A DNA stretch of 36,201 nucleotides from an uncultured Collinsella sp. (GTDB lineage: Bacteria > Actinomycetota > Coriobacteriia > Coriobacteriales > Coriobacteriaceae). Shown piece after piece: positions 30,109 to 36,201 of this stretch. Under the pieces are notes generated by a model. The model had not been told where the DNA came from. It made no database searches and was given only the letters and a program-made list of their open reading frames with translations. The DNA lies in assembly GCA_902490305.1 (NCBI GenBank), contig CABUDI010000017.1, forward strand, positions 1 to 36,201. The letters run 5' to 3'. A program made the position numbers and the translations under genes. The stretch's first letter is position 1. Each line of letters starts with the position of its first letter.

Positions 30109-30291
30109 AAACAGCTGTGTGTAACCAGGGGAGTATTCTGGCTGGACAAAATGCCTGCTTAATAGGGTTGTCAGGTAGTCCGGACGCAATACAAGGCTGG
30201 GGAGCACGTCGTGTAAGTAGTGGTCCTCTAGGGGCGTACGCTCGGTGGTGTACGCATTGTCCCAAGACCACGCGAGAGTTGGGATCATATC
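30109..30291 (+). promoter_or_regulatory. Structured 5' leader of the rplC operon
   Basis: If transcription starts near 30115, the leader is about 175 nt and holds several stems: CCAG/CTGG (30125-30141), GGAC/GTCC enclosing CCTG/CAGG (30144-30181), and a strong compound hairpin GTGGTC (30220-30225) with GACCAC (30266-30271) enclosing GGG/CCC and GCGTAC/GTACGC (30234-30255). In E. coli L4 binds the S10 leader; this may be the counterpart, but the sequence is not one I recognise. Confidence 0.45.
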
Positions 30292-30912
30292 TTGATCAGC
30301 ATGATTCTCGGCCGCAAGATTGGCATGACCCAGGTTTGGGACGAGGACGACAACGTCGTTCCCGTCACGGTCATCCAGGCTGGCCCCTGCGCTGTCTCGC
30401 AGGTTAAAACTCAGGCAACCGACGGCTATGACGCCGTCCAGATCGGTTTCGGCGACATCAAGGCCAAGAACGTGAACAAGCCCATGGCTGGTCACTTCGC
30501 TAAGGCTGGCGTCGAGCCTGTCCGTTTCCTTCGTGAGGTCCGCGTCGAGAACGGCGAGGAGCACAAGGTCGGCGAGGTCGTCACCGTCGCTGATTTCGCT
30601 GATGTCGAGAAGGTCGACGTCATCGGTACCTCCAAGGGTAAGGGCTTCCAGGGTCGCATCAAGCGCTGGGGTCAGCGCCGCGGTCCTATGACGCATGGTT
30701 CTCACTTCCAGCGTCACCCCGGTTCTATCGGTCAGTGCGCCTATCCTGCGCGCGTCCTCAAGGGCGTCAAGATGGCCGGTCACATGGGTAACGAGCGCGT
30801 TACCGTCAAGAACCTTTCCGTTGTCCGCATCGATGCCGAGCAGAACCTCATCTTGGTCAAGGGCGCTGTCCCGGGTGCCAAGAATGGTCTCGTCGCCATC
30901 CGTATGGCCTAA
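30292..30912 (+). CDS. rplC: 50S ribosomal protein L3
   Basis: L3 is an early-assembly protein near the peptidyl transferase centre. The 206-residue product has the N-terminal Ile-Leu-Gly-Arg-Lys-Ile-Gly-Met-Thr-Gln, Thr-Ser-Lys-Gly-Lys-Gly-Phe-Gln-Gly and Gly-Pro-Met-Thr-His-Gly-Ser, all typical. TTG at 30292 is chosen because it gives the usual spacing before Ile-Leu-Gly; ATG at 30301 is a possible alternative. No strong ribosome binding site precedes either, which may reflect control through the folded leader. It is the first gene here of the S10-type cluster; rpsJ, normally first, is at 16060. Confidence 0.95.
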   Translation: MISMILGRKIGMTQVWDEDDNVVPVTVIQAGPCAVSQVKTQATDGYDAVQIGFGDIKAKNVNKPMAGHFAKAGVEPVRFLREVRVENGEEHKVGEVVTVADFADVEKVDVIGTSKGKGFQGRIKRWGQRRGPMTHGSHFQRHPGSIGQCAYPARVLKGVKMAGHMGNERVTVKNLSVVRIDAEQNLILVKGAVPGAKNGLVAIRMA

Positions 30913-30958
30913 GGGCCCAGCCCATTTAGCCCAGCGTCATACCAAGGAGAACACTTAA

Positions 30959-31585
30959 ATGGCAAAGTTTGAAGTAAAGAACAGCGAGGGCAAGAAGGTC
31001 GCCGAGGCCGAGCTCGCCGCTGAGGTGTACGGCATCGAGCCGAACATCCACGTTATGCACCACATCGTCAAGTGCCAGATGGCCTCTTGGCGTCAGGGCA
31101 CCCAGTCCGCTAAGGGCCGCTCTGAGGTTTCCGGTGGCGGCAAGAAGCCTTGGCGTCAGAAGGGCACCGGCCGTGCCCGCCAGGGTTCCATCCGTGCTGC
31201 CCAGTGGCGTCACGGTGGCGTTGTCTTCGCCCCCAAGCCCCGTTCCTACGCTAAGCGTATGAACAACAAGGAGGTCAAGCTGGCTATGCGCTCTGCGCTG
31301 TCCGCCAAGCTGGCCGATGGCGAGCTTGTGCTCGTCGACGACTACGGCTTCGAGAAGCCTTCCACCAAGGCTGCCGTTGCCATGCTCAAGGCTCTCGGCC
31401 TTGAGGGCAAGCGTCTGACCATCATCGTTCGCGATGAGGACGTCAACGCCTACCTGTCGTTCCGCAACATTCCCAAGACGTTCATCATCACCGCCGACGA
31501 GGCCAACACCTACGATCTCGTCAACAACAACGCTGTGCTGATGCCCGCCGACATCGCCGCTCACTTCGGGGAGGTGCTTGCATAA
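30959..31585 (+). CDS. rplD: 50S ribosomal protein L4
   Basis: L4 lines the exit tunnel with its long loop and in E. coli represses the S10 operon. The 208-residue product has the loop Lys-Lys-Pro-Trp-Arg-Gln-Lys-Gly-Thr-Gly-Arg-Ala-Arg-Gln-Gly-Ser, where macrolide-resistance changes occur; it reads as wild type. AAGGAGA precedes the ATG. rplW starts directly at the base after the stop. Confidence 0.96.
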   Translation: MAKFEVKNSEGKKVAEAELAAEVYGIEPNIHVMHHIVKCQMASWRQGTQSAKGRSEVSGGGKKPWRQKGTGRARQGSIRAAQWRHGGVVFAPKPRSYAKRMNNKEVKLAMRSALSAKLADGELVLVDDYGFEKPSTKAAVAMLKALGLEGKRLTIIVRDEDVNAYLSFRNIPKTFIITADEANTYDLVNNNAVLMPADIAAHFGEVLA

Positions 31586-31873
31586 ATGACCGCCCACGAG
31601 ATCATCATCCGTCCGATCGTGTCCGAGCGTTCCTTCTCCGGCATGGAGCTGAACAAGTACACGTTCGAGGTCGCCAAGGATGCTAACAAGTATCAGATCA
31701 AGGACGCTGTCGAGGAGATCTTCGGCGTCAAGGTCGTTCGCGTGAACACCCTGACGGTCAAGCCCAAGACCAAGCGCGTGCGCTATGTCGCCGGCAAGAC
31801 CCGTTCTTGGAAGAAGGCCATCGTCACGCTGGCCGAGGGCGACACCATCGAGGTCTTTGGCAACCAGGCCTAA
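31586..31873 (+). CDS. rplW: 50S ribosomal protein L23
   Basis: L23 sits at the tunnel exit and docks trigger factor and SRP. The 95-residue product has Ile-Ile-Arg-Pro-Ile-Val-Ser-Glu-Arg-Ser at the start and Val-Asn-Thr-Leu-Thr-Val-Lys-Pro-Lys in the middle, typical of the family. It begins directly after the rplD stop; GGGGAGGTG in the end of rplD is the ribosome binding site. An unusually long 179-bp gap follows before rplB. Confidence 0.96.
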   Translation: MTAHEIIIRPIVSERSFSGMELNKYTFEVAKDANKYQIKDAVEEIFGVKVVRVNTLTVKPKTKRVRYVAGKTRSWKKAIVTLAEGDTIEVFGNQA

Positions 31874-31890
31874 GACTCGCTGCTGTTGAG

Positions 31891-31972
31891 TGAGCTCATG
31901 CCTCCCAAATAGGGGAGGCGGGAGCTCAAGGTTTTGGGCGTATAAAATGGACACGCCCGGAACCGTGTATAC
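31891..31972 (+). promoter_or_regulatory. Large hairpin and shared motif between rplW and rplB
   Basis: TGAGCTC (31891-31897) pairs with GAGCTCA (31922-31928), and inside it GCCTCCC (31900-31906) with GGGAGGC (31913-31919). TTTT follows only after a GG, so termination would be partial. Next comes the motif at 31947-31972, 23 of 26 bases like that before rplC, with the dyad ACACG/CGTGT. The 80 nt after it hold no ORF. The layout suggests that rplB and the genes after it have their own control point. Confidence 0.55.
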
Positions 31973-32052
31973 GTCCGGTGTCATCGCACCCGAGGCAGAA
32001 CCTCGAATCCCTGTCTGCGATGGCTAACGGATTCCTATTGAAAGGGATTGTA

Positions 32053-32883
32053 ATGGCTGTAAAGCACCTTAAGCCGACCTCCGCTGGTAGGCGTTGGCAG
32101 ACGATCTCCGACTTCTCCGAGATCACCTGCACCAAGCCCGAGAAGTCTCTTCTCGAGCCCCTGCCCAAGAAGGCCGGTCGTAACAACAACGGCCGCATCA
32201 CCACCCGCCATCAGGGCGGCGGCGTGAAGCGTCGTTACCGCGTGATCGACTTCAAGCGCAACAAGGACGGCGTGCCCGCCAAGGTTGCCACGATCGAGTA
32301 CGATCCGAACCGTTCCGCTCGCATCGCTCTGCTGCACTACGCTGACGGTGAGAAGCGCTACATCCTGGCCCCCAAGGGCCTCGAGGTCGGTCAGACCATC
32401 ATGTCCGGTTCTGACGCCGACATCAAGCCGGGCAACGCTCTGCCCCTCGCCGACATCCCCGTCGGTACGCTCATCCATGCCGTCGAGTTCCAGCCGGGCA
32501 AGGGCGCTGCTATCGCCCGTTCCGCCGGTAACTCCTGCCAGCTGATGGGTAAGGAGGGCAAGTACGCTATCGTCCGTATGCCTTCCTCCGAGATGCGCCG
32601 CATCCTCGTTACCTGCCGCGCCACCGTCGGTGAGGTCGGCAACGCCGATCACTCCAACATCGTCATCGGCAAGGCCGGCCGTAAGCGTCACATGAACGTG
32701 CGCCCGACCGTCCGCGGTACCGTCATGAACCCTGTCGACCACCCGCACGGCGGTGGCGAGGGCAAGAACCACACCTCTGGTCGTCCCTCCGTTACCCCCT
32801 GGGGTAAGCCGACGAAGGGCCTTCGTACGCGCAAGAAGAAGAAGGTCTCGAACCAGCACATCATTCGTCGCCGTAAGAAGTAA
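32053..32883 (+). CDS. rplB: 50S ribosomal protein L2
   Basis: L2 is needed for subunit joining and peptidyl transferase activity. The 276-residue product has Asn-Gly-Arg-Ile-Thr-Thr-Arg-His-Gln-Gly-Gly-Gly near the start and the C-terminal loop His-Pro-His-Gly-Gly-Gly-Glu-Gly, with the conserved functional His. ATG at 32053 follows AAAGGG (32041-32046) by 6 nt and gives the standard Met-Ala-Val-Lys start; upstream in-frame codons would add a non-conserved extension. Confidence 0.96.
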   Translation: MAVKHLKPTSAGRRWQTISDFSEITCTKPEKSLLEPLPKKAGRNNNGRITTRHQGGGVKRRYRVIDFKRNKDGVPAKVATIEYDPNRSARIALLHYADGEKRYILAPKGLEVGQTIMSGSDADIKPGNALPLADIPVGTLIHAVEFQPGKGAAIARSAGNSCQLMGKEGKYAIVRMPSSEMRRILVTCRATVGEVGNADHSNIVIGKAGRKRHMNVRPTVRGTVMNPVDHPHGGGEGKNHTSGRPSVTPWGKPTKGLRTRKKKKVSNQHIIRRRKK

Positions 32884-32915
32884 TTTCGGATACCGAGTTT
32901 TAGGAGAAAGCACTT

Positions 32916-33176
32916 ATGAGCAGAAGTCTCAAAAAGGGCCCGTTCGTGGAGACTCGCCTTCTCTCGCGTATCACCGCGATGAACGAGGCTGGCAAGAAGG
33001 ACGTCGTGAAGACCTGGTCCCGCGCGTCCACCATCTTCCCCGAGATGGTTGGTCATACCATCGCCGTCCACGACGGCCGCAAGCATGTGCCCGTGTATGT
33101 TACCGAGTCCATGGTTGGTCACAAGCTCGGCGAGTTCGCGCCGACTCGTACGTTCCGTGGCCACAAGGCCAAATAG
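32916..33176 (+). CDS. rpsS: 30S ribosomal protein S19
   Basis: S19 lies in the 30S head and contacts the A-site finger and S13. The 86-residue product begins Met-Ser-Arg-Ser-Leu-Lys-Lys-Gly-Pro-Phe and has Gly-His-Lys-Leu-Gly-Glu-Phe-Ala-Pro-Thr-Arg-Thr-Phe near its end, both family hallmarks. AGGAGA lies upstream. rplV follows after 14 bp. Confidence 0.96.
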   Translation: MSRSLKKGPFVETRLLSRITAMNEAGKKDVVKTWSRASTIFPEMVGHTIAVHDGRKHVPVYVTESMVGHKLGEFAPTRTFRGHKAK

Positions 33177-33190
33177 GGGGTTAACCGTAA

Positions 33191-33562
33191 ATGGCAACTA
33201 AGTCTATTGAAACTGAGGCCACCGAGGTTCGCGCCGTCGCTAAGTACGTGCGTGTTTCCCCCAGCAAGGCCCGCCTGGTGGTCGATCTGATCCGCCGCAA
33301 GCCTGTCGCTCAGGCCTTCGACATCCTCCACTTCTGCGACCGCGCCGTCGCCGTGGATGTCGAGAAGGTTCTCCGTTCCGCCGTTGCGAACGCCGAGAAC
33401 AACAACGGTCTGCGTGCCGACAACCTGGTTGTCGCCGCTGCCTATGTTGACGAGGGTCCGACGCTTAAGCGCATCCGTCCCCGCGCCAAGGGTTCCGCTT
33501 CTCGCATTCTGAAGCGTACTTCCCACATCACCGTCGTCGTTGCTCCTCGAAAGGAGGCGTAA
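33191..33562 (+). CDS. rplV: 50S ribosomal protein L22
   Basis: L22 spans the large subunit, with a loop in the exit tunnel where some macrolide-resistance changes arise. The 123-residue product has Tyr-Val-Arg-Val-Ser-Pro-Ser-Lys-Ala-Arg-Leu-Val, Ala-Asn-Ala-Glu-Asn-Asn and the loop Lys-Arg-Ile-Arg-Pro-Arg-Ala-Lys-Gly. About 10 extra N-terminal residues precede the conserved core. The AAGGAGG site for rpsC lies in its last codons. Confidence 0.95.
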   Translation: MATKSIETEATEVRAVAKYVRVSPSKARLVVDLIRRKPVAQAFDILHFCDRAVAVDVEKVLRSAVANAENNNGLRADNLVVAAAYVDEGPTLKRIRPRAKGSASRILKRTSHITVVVAPRKEA

Positions 33563-33568
33563 AGCTGT

Positions 33569-34279
33569 ATGGGTCAGAAAGTCTACCCCACCGGCTTCCG
33601 TCTTGGCATCACCGAGAACTGGCGCTCTCGCTGGTTCGCAGAGAAGGATTACGCTAAGACCCTCGGTAACGATCTCGAGATCCGCAAGTACCTCGAGAAG
33701 CGTCTTTCCCGCGCAGCTGTCTCCCGTGTCGAGATCGAGCGCGCTGGCGACAAGGTGAAGGTCATCATCCTCACCGCTCGCCCCGGCGTTGTCATCGGTA
33801 AGAAGGGTGCCGAGATCGATACCCTCCGCACCGAGCTCGAGAAGGTCGCTGGCGTCTCCAAGGGCCAGCTCTCCGTCGACGTTGTCGAGATCAAGCGCCC
33901 CGAGCTCGACGCCAACCTCGTTGCTCAGTCCATTGCTGAGCAGCTCGAGGGCCGCGTTGCCTTCCGTCGCGCTATGCGCAAGGCTGTCCAGTCCGCTCGC
34001 AAGGCCGGCGCCAAGGGCATCCGTATCCAGTGCTCCGGTCGTCTCGGCGGTGCCGAGATGGGCCGTCGTGAGTGGTACCGTGAGGGTCGCGTGCCTCTGC
34101 ACACCCTCCGCGCCAAGATCGACTACGGCACGGCTGTCGCCAGCACCACCATGGGCGCTTGCGGCGTGAAGGTCTGGATCTACCTGGGCGAGAAGCTCCC
34201 GGGCCAGCCTGTTCCCAACCCTGCACTCGAGGGCTCTTCCCGTCCTCGTCGTCGTAACTCCGAGAGGAGGGGTCAGTAG
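33569..34279 (+). CDS. rpsC: 30S ribosomal protein S3
   Basis: S3 helps form the mRNA entry tunnel and its helicase. The 236-residue product starts Met-Gly-Gln-Lys-Val-Tyr-Pro-Thr-Gly-Phe-Arg-Leu-Gly and holds the KH motif Gly-Lys-Lys-Gly (77-80), then Gly-Arg-Leu-Gly-Gly-Ala-Glu-Met in the C-terminal domain. The end is short, basic and Arg-rich. Its TAG shares one base with the GTG start of rplP, so coupling is likely. Confidence 0.96.
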   Translation: MGQKVYPTGFRLGITENWRSRWFAEKDYAKTLGNDLEIRKYLEKRLSRAAVSRVEIERAGDKVKVIILTARPGVVIGKKGAEIDTLRTELEKVAGVSKGQLSVDVVEIKRPELDANLVAQSIAEQLEGRVAFRRAMRKAVQSARKAGAKGIRIQCSGRLGGAEMGRREWYREGRVPLHTLRAKIDYGTAVASTTMGACGVKVWIYLGEKLPGQPVPNPALEGSSRPRRRNSERRGQ

Positions 34280-34782
34280 TGCTTGCCCCTAAGCGTATTC
34301 TTCACCGCAAGGTGCAGCGTGGCTCCATGAAGGGCCAGGCCAAGGGTAATACCGAGCTGCATTTCGGCGAGTTTGGTATCCAGGCTCTCGAGGCCCATTG
34401 GATCACCAACCGTCAGATCGAGGCCGCTCGTATTGCCATGACCCGCTACATGAAGCGTGGCGGTCGTGTCTACATCACGATCTTCCCCGATAAGCCCATC
34501 ACCAAGAAGCCCGCCGAGACTCGCATGGGTTCTGGTAAGGGTAATCCCGAGGAGTGGGTGGCCGTCGTCAAGCCCGGCCGCATCATGTTCGAGGTCAAGG
34601 GTGTTCCCGAGGAGGTCGCTCGCGAGGCTCTGCGTCTTGCGCAGCACAAGCTCCCCATCAAGACCAAGATTGTTGCTGCTAAGAACGCTGAGCAGCGCAT
34701 CGAGAAGGAGATGGCTGAGGAGGCCGCTCTCGAGGCCAAGTGGGCTGCTGAGGACGCCGCCGCCGCCAAGGAGGAGAACTAA
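34279..34782 (+). CDS. rplP: 50S ribosomal protein L16, with C-terminal extension
   Basis: L16 contacts A-site tRNA and supports peptide bond formation. The 167-residue product starts with GTG (Met-Leu-Ala-Pro-Lys-Arg) and has Thr-Glu-Leu-His-Phe-Gly-Glu-Phe-Gly-Ile-Gln-Ala and Gly-Lys-Gly-Asn-Pro-Glu-Glu-Trp-Val-Ala-Val-Val. The conserved part ends near residue 137, where E. coli L16 (about 136 residues) stops. The last 30 residues are a charged, Glu/Ala-rich, probably helical tail with one Trp. AGAGGAGG lies ahead of the GTG. Its stop overlaps the rpmC start by one base. Confidence 0.95.
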   Translation: MLAPKRILHRKVQRGSMKGQAKGNTELHFGEFGIQALEAHWITNRQIEAARIAMTRYMKRGGRVYITIFPDKPITKKPAETRMGSGKGNPEEWVAVVKPGRIMFEVKGVPEEVAREALRLAQHKLPIKTKIVAAKNAEQRIEKEMAEEAALEAKWAAEDAAAAKEEN

Positions 34783-34997
34783 TGAAGCCCGCAGAGATTC
34801 GTGAGCTCTCGGACGCTCAGCTCGTTGAGAAGCTGAAGGAAATGCGCGCCGAGCTCTTTAACCTTCGTTTCCAGATGGCCACCAGCCAGCTGGACAACAC
34901 CGCTCGCGTCAACACCGTGAAGAAGGACATCGCTCGCGTCCTCACGGAGCAGCGCGCCCGCGAGATCGCAGCGGAGAAGTCCGCTGTCGCCGAGTAG
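34782..34997 (+). CDS. rpmC: 50S ribosomal protein L29
   Basis: L29 is a small helical-hairpin protein at the tunnel exit beside L23. The 71-residue product has Glu-Leu-Phe-Asn-Leu-Arg-Phe-Gln-Met-Ala-Thr-Ser-Gln-Leu and Val-Lys-Lys-Asp-Ile-Ala-Arg, the two family motifs. Its ATG shares its A with the rplP TAA. AAGGAGG upstream lies inside rplP. Confidence 0.95.
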   Translation: MKPAEIRELSDAQLVEKLKEMRAELFNLRFQMATSQLDNTARVNTVKKDIARVLTEQRAREIAAEKSAVAE

Positions 34998-35013
34998 GAC
35001 CTAAGGAGAGAAC

Positions 35014-35274
35014 ATGACTGATTCGCGTAACTCGCGTAAGGTCCGTACGGGTGTCGTTACCTCCGTCTCCGGTGCCAAGACCATTGTTGTCACCATCACC
35101 GAGCGCAAGCGTCACCCCAAGTACGGCAAGATGATGACCAGCTCCAAGAAGCTGCACGCTCACGACGAGGAGTGCACGGCTGGCGTGGGCGATACCGTCC
35201 GCGTTATGGAGACCCGTCCTATGTCCAAGATGAAGCGTTGGCGCCTCATCGAGGTCGTCGAGCGCGCTAAATAA
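35014..35274 (+). CDS. rpsQ: 30S ribosomal protein S17
   Basis: S17 binds 16S rRNA helix 11 in early assembly. The 86-residue OB-fold product has Lys-Thr-Ile-Val-Val-Thr-Ile-Thr-Glu-Arg-Lys-Arg-His-Pro-Lys-Tyr-Gly-Lys and Glu-Thr-Arg-Pro-Met-Ser-Lys, typical of the family. AAGGAGA is 7 nt ahead of the ATG. It ends the S10-type block; a structured 118-bp gap separates it from rplN. Confidence 0.96.
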   Translation: MTDSRNSRKVRTGVVTSVSGAKTIVVTITERKRHPKYGKMMTSSKKLHAHDEECTAGVGDTVRVMETRPMSKMKRWRLIEVVERAK

Positions 35275-35301
35275 GCAGTCGCTCTTACGACTTGTACGTT
35301 T

Positions 35302-35367
35302 CCGAAGATGTGCGTATGCCTGGCTTGCATACCACGAGCCGCATAAAGGCTGCGCACCTCTCTTCGG
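35302..35367 (+). promoter_or_regulatory. Switch-like three-way-junction RNA before rplN
   Basis: An outer stem CCGAAGA/TCTTCGG (35302-35308, 35361-35367) continues as GTGCG/CGCAC (35310-35314, 35353-35357). Inside are hairpins TATGC/GCATA (35315-35319, 35327-35331) and AGCC/GGCT (35337-35340, 35348-35351). The same bases can refold: TATGC also pairs with GCATA at 35341-35345, and GGCT (35322-35325) with AGCC (35337-35340), giving a 9-bp stem with a 2-nt bulge. The element ends 25 nt before the rplN start, at the S10/spc boundary. It may be an autoregulatory leader. Confidence 0.6.
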
Positions 35368-35392
35368 TTCTTAGTTCGGAGGAACATCTACC

Positions 35393-35761
35393 ATGATTCA
35401 GATGCAAACCATGCTGAACGTCGCCGACAACTCCGGCGCTCGCAAGATTCGCTGCATCAAGGTGCTTGGCGGTTCCAAGCGTCGTTATGCAGGCATCGGC
35501 GATGTGTTCATCGGTGCTGTCCAGGAGGCTACCCCTGGCGCCAACGTCAAGAAGAAGGACGTTGTCCGTTGCGTCGTCGTTCGCACCGTTAAGGAGATCC
35601 GCCGCAAGGATGGCTCCTACATTCGCTTTGATGAGAACGCCTGCGTTGTCATCAACAACGATGGTTCGCCCGTCGGCACCCGTATCTTCGGGCCTGTCGC
35701 TCGCGAGCTTCGTGACAAGAAGTACATGAAGATCGTCTCGCTCGCTCCCGAGACCCTGTAG
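35393..35761 (+). CDS. rplN: 50S ribosomal protein L14
   Basis: L14 forms an intersubunit bridge and binds the silencing factor RsfS. The 122-residue product has the usual length and starts Met-Ile-Gln-Met-Gln-Thr-Met-Leu-Asn-Val-Ala-Asp-Asn-Ser-Gly-Ala. It ends Phe-Gly-Pro-Val-Ala-Arg-Glu-Leu-Arg-Asp-Lys-Lys-Tyr-Met-Lys-Ile. GGAGGAA precedes the ATG. In E. coli rplN opens the spc operon, and here it has its own structured leader. Confidence 0.97.
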   Translation: MIQMQTMLNVADNSGARKIRCIKVLGGSKRRYAGIGDVFIGAVQEATPGANVKKKDVVRCVVVRTVKEIRRKDGSYIRFDENACVVINNDGSPVGTRIFGPVARELRDKKYMKIVSLAPETL

Positions 35762-35774
35762 TTAGGGGAGATAT

Positions 35775-36080
35775 ATGTATATCAAGAAGGGCGATAAGGT
35801 CCAGGTTCTCTCTGGTAAGGATCGCGGCAAGCAGGGCGTTGTCCTGCGTGCTCTCCCCGCCGAGAACAAGGTCGTTGTCGAGGGCGTTTCGGTCGTCAAG
35901 AAGGCCGTCAAGCCCAACGCTGCCAACCAGCAGGGCGGCATCGTTTCGCAGGAGGCTCCCATCGACGCCTCCAACGTCAATCTCGTTTGCCCCGAGTGCG
36001 GTAAGGTTACCCGCGTCGGTCACGAGAAGGACGGCAAGAACAAGCTGCGCGTCTGCAAGAAGTGCGGCCACAAGTTCTAA
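35775..36080 (+). CDS. rplX: 50S ribosomal protein L24
   Basis: L24 starts 50S assembly near the tunnel exit. The 101-residue product has the KOW motif Lys-Lys-Gly-Asp-Lys-Val-Gln-Val-Leu-Ser-Gly-Lys-Asp-Arg-Gly-Lys at the start and a C-terminal zinc ribbon with Cys72, Cys75, Cys94 and Cys97, a form known in many bacteria. GGGGAGA is just ahead of the ATG. rplE, its usual next gene, does not start within the remaining window; a terminator follows instead. Confidence 0.96.
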   Translation: MYIKKGDKVQVLSGKDRGKQGVVLRALPAENKVVVEGVSVVKKAVKPNAANQQGGIVSQEAPIDASNVNLVCPECGKVTRVGHEKDGKNKLRVCKKCGHKF

Positions 36081-36106
36081 GCTGCCCGCAACATCAAGTT
36101 GCTAGC

Positions 36107-36142
36107 AAAGGCCCGGATGCCCCACGGCACCCGGGCCTTTTT
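36107..36142 (+). terminator. Intrinsic terminator after rplX
   Basis: AAAGGCCCGG (36107-36116) pairs with CCGGGCCTTT (36131-36140), extended inside by TGCC/GGCA (36118-36121, 36126-36129) with a 4-nt loop; two more T follow. It ends the ribosomal cluster right after rplX, before the spc genes normally found next. Confidence 0.88.
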
Positions 36143-36201
36143 CTATGGCTCTGTTAGACCAGGATTGACATGCCGACCTGCCGGCTAACTCGCCGTCTCC
36201 C
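36143..36201 (+). other. End of window: no gene, possible promoter start
   Basis: TTGACA (36165-36170) could be a -35 box for a gene beyond the window, but no convincing -10 follows at 16-18 bases. The last eight bases CGTCTCCC equal the first eight of the left arm of the palindrome at 29878. Too short to judge. Confidence 0.2.

Overview
The window looks like a chromosomal segment of a high-GC Coriobacteriia (class Actinomycetota), most like Collinsella or a close relative. This is inference from protein style, the codon bias (many GAG, GTC, CTC, GCC codons), the actinobacterial-type RNA polymerase subunits and a Firmicutes-type fatty-acid gene order. No database search was possible. Almost all genes lie on the plus strand; birA is the only clear minus-strand gene.

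Layout. (1) 1-1452: a repeated hairpin element, a promoter, an L10-type attenuator leader, rplJ and rplL, and a strong terminator. (2) 1453-2663: galU as a single-gene islet. (3) 2664-10936: rpoB-rpoC; RpoC carries a long C-terminal tail that resembles the RNA polymerase alpha C-terminal domain. (4) 10937-12658: an ECF sigma factor overlapping a membrane partner, with an ECF-type promoter in front. (5) 12659-16430: rpsL-rpsG-fusA-rpsJ, with no tuf. (6) 16431-26614: birA, divergent from fabH-acpP-fabK-fabD-fabG-fabF-accB-fabZ-accC-accDA, a complete type II fatty-acid synthesis and acetyl-CoA carboxylase cluster. (7) 26609-29842: a PTS EIIC-like permease without partner domains, a cation diffusion facilitator and a histidine phosphatase. 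(8) 29843-30291: a large nested palindrome, then a structured leader. (9) 30292-36142: rplC-rplD-rplW, rplB-rpsS-rplV-rpsC-rplP-rpmC-rpsQ, rplN-rplX and a terminator.

How it fits together. Transcription and translation genes (rplJL, rpoBC, str, S10 and the start of spc) form the backbone and are interrupted by galU, the ECF cassette and the fatty-acid cluster. BirA would biotinylate the AccB encoded in the divergent cluster, so acetyl-CoA carboxylase assembly and acyl-chain synthesis sit together behind a shared intergenic region with two near-identical operator-like dyads.

The strongest candidates for undescribed biology are: (a) a nested hairpin element present twice, once with 43-bp perfect outer arms; (b) the alpha-CTD-like module on RpoC; (c) an intercistronic RNA before rplN that can fold in two mutually exclusive ways; (d) a 26-nt motif shared by the upstream regions of rplC and rplB and partly by rpsL; (e) paired operators between birA and fabH. 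No tRNA, rRNA, CRISPR array, insertion sequence or transposase gene was seen.
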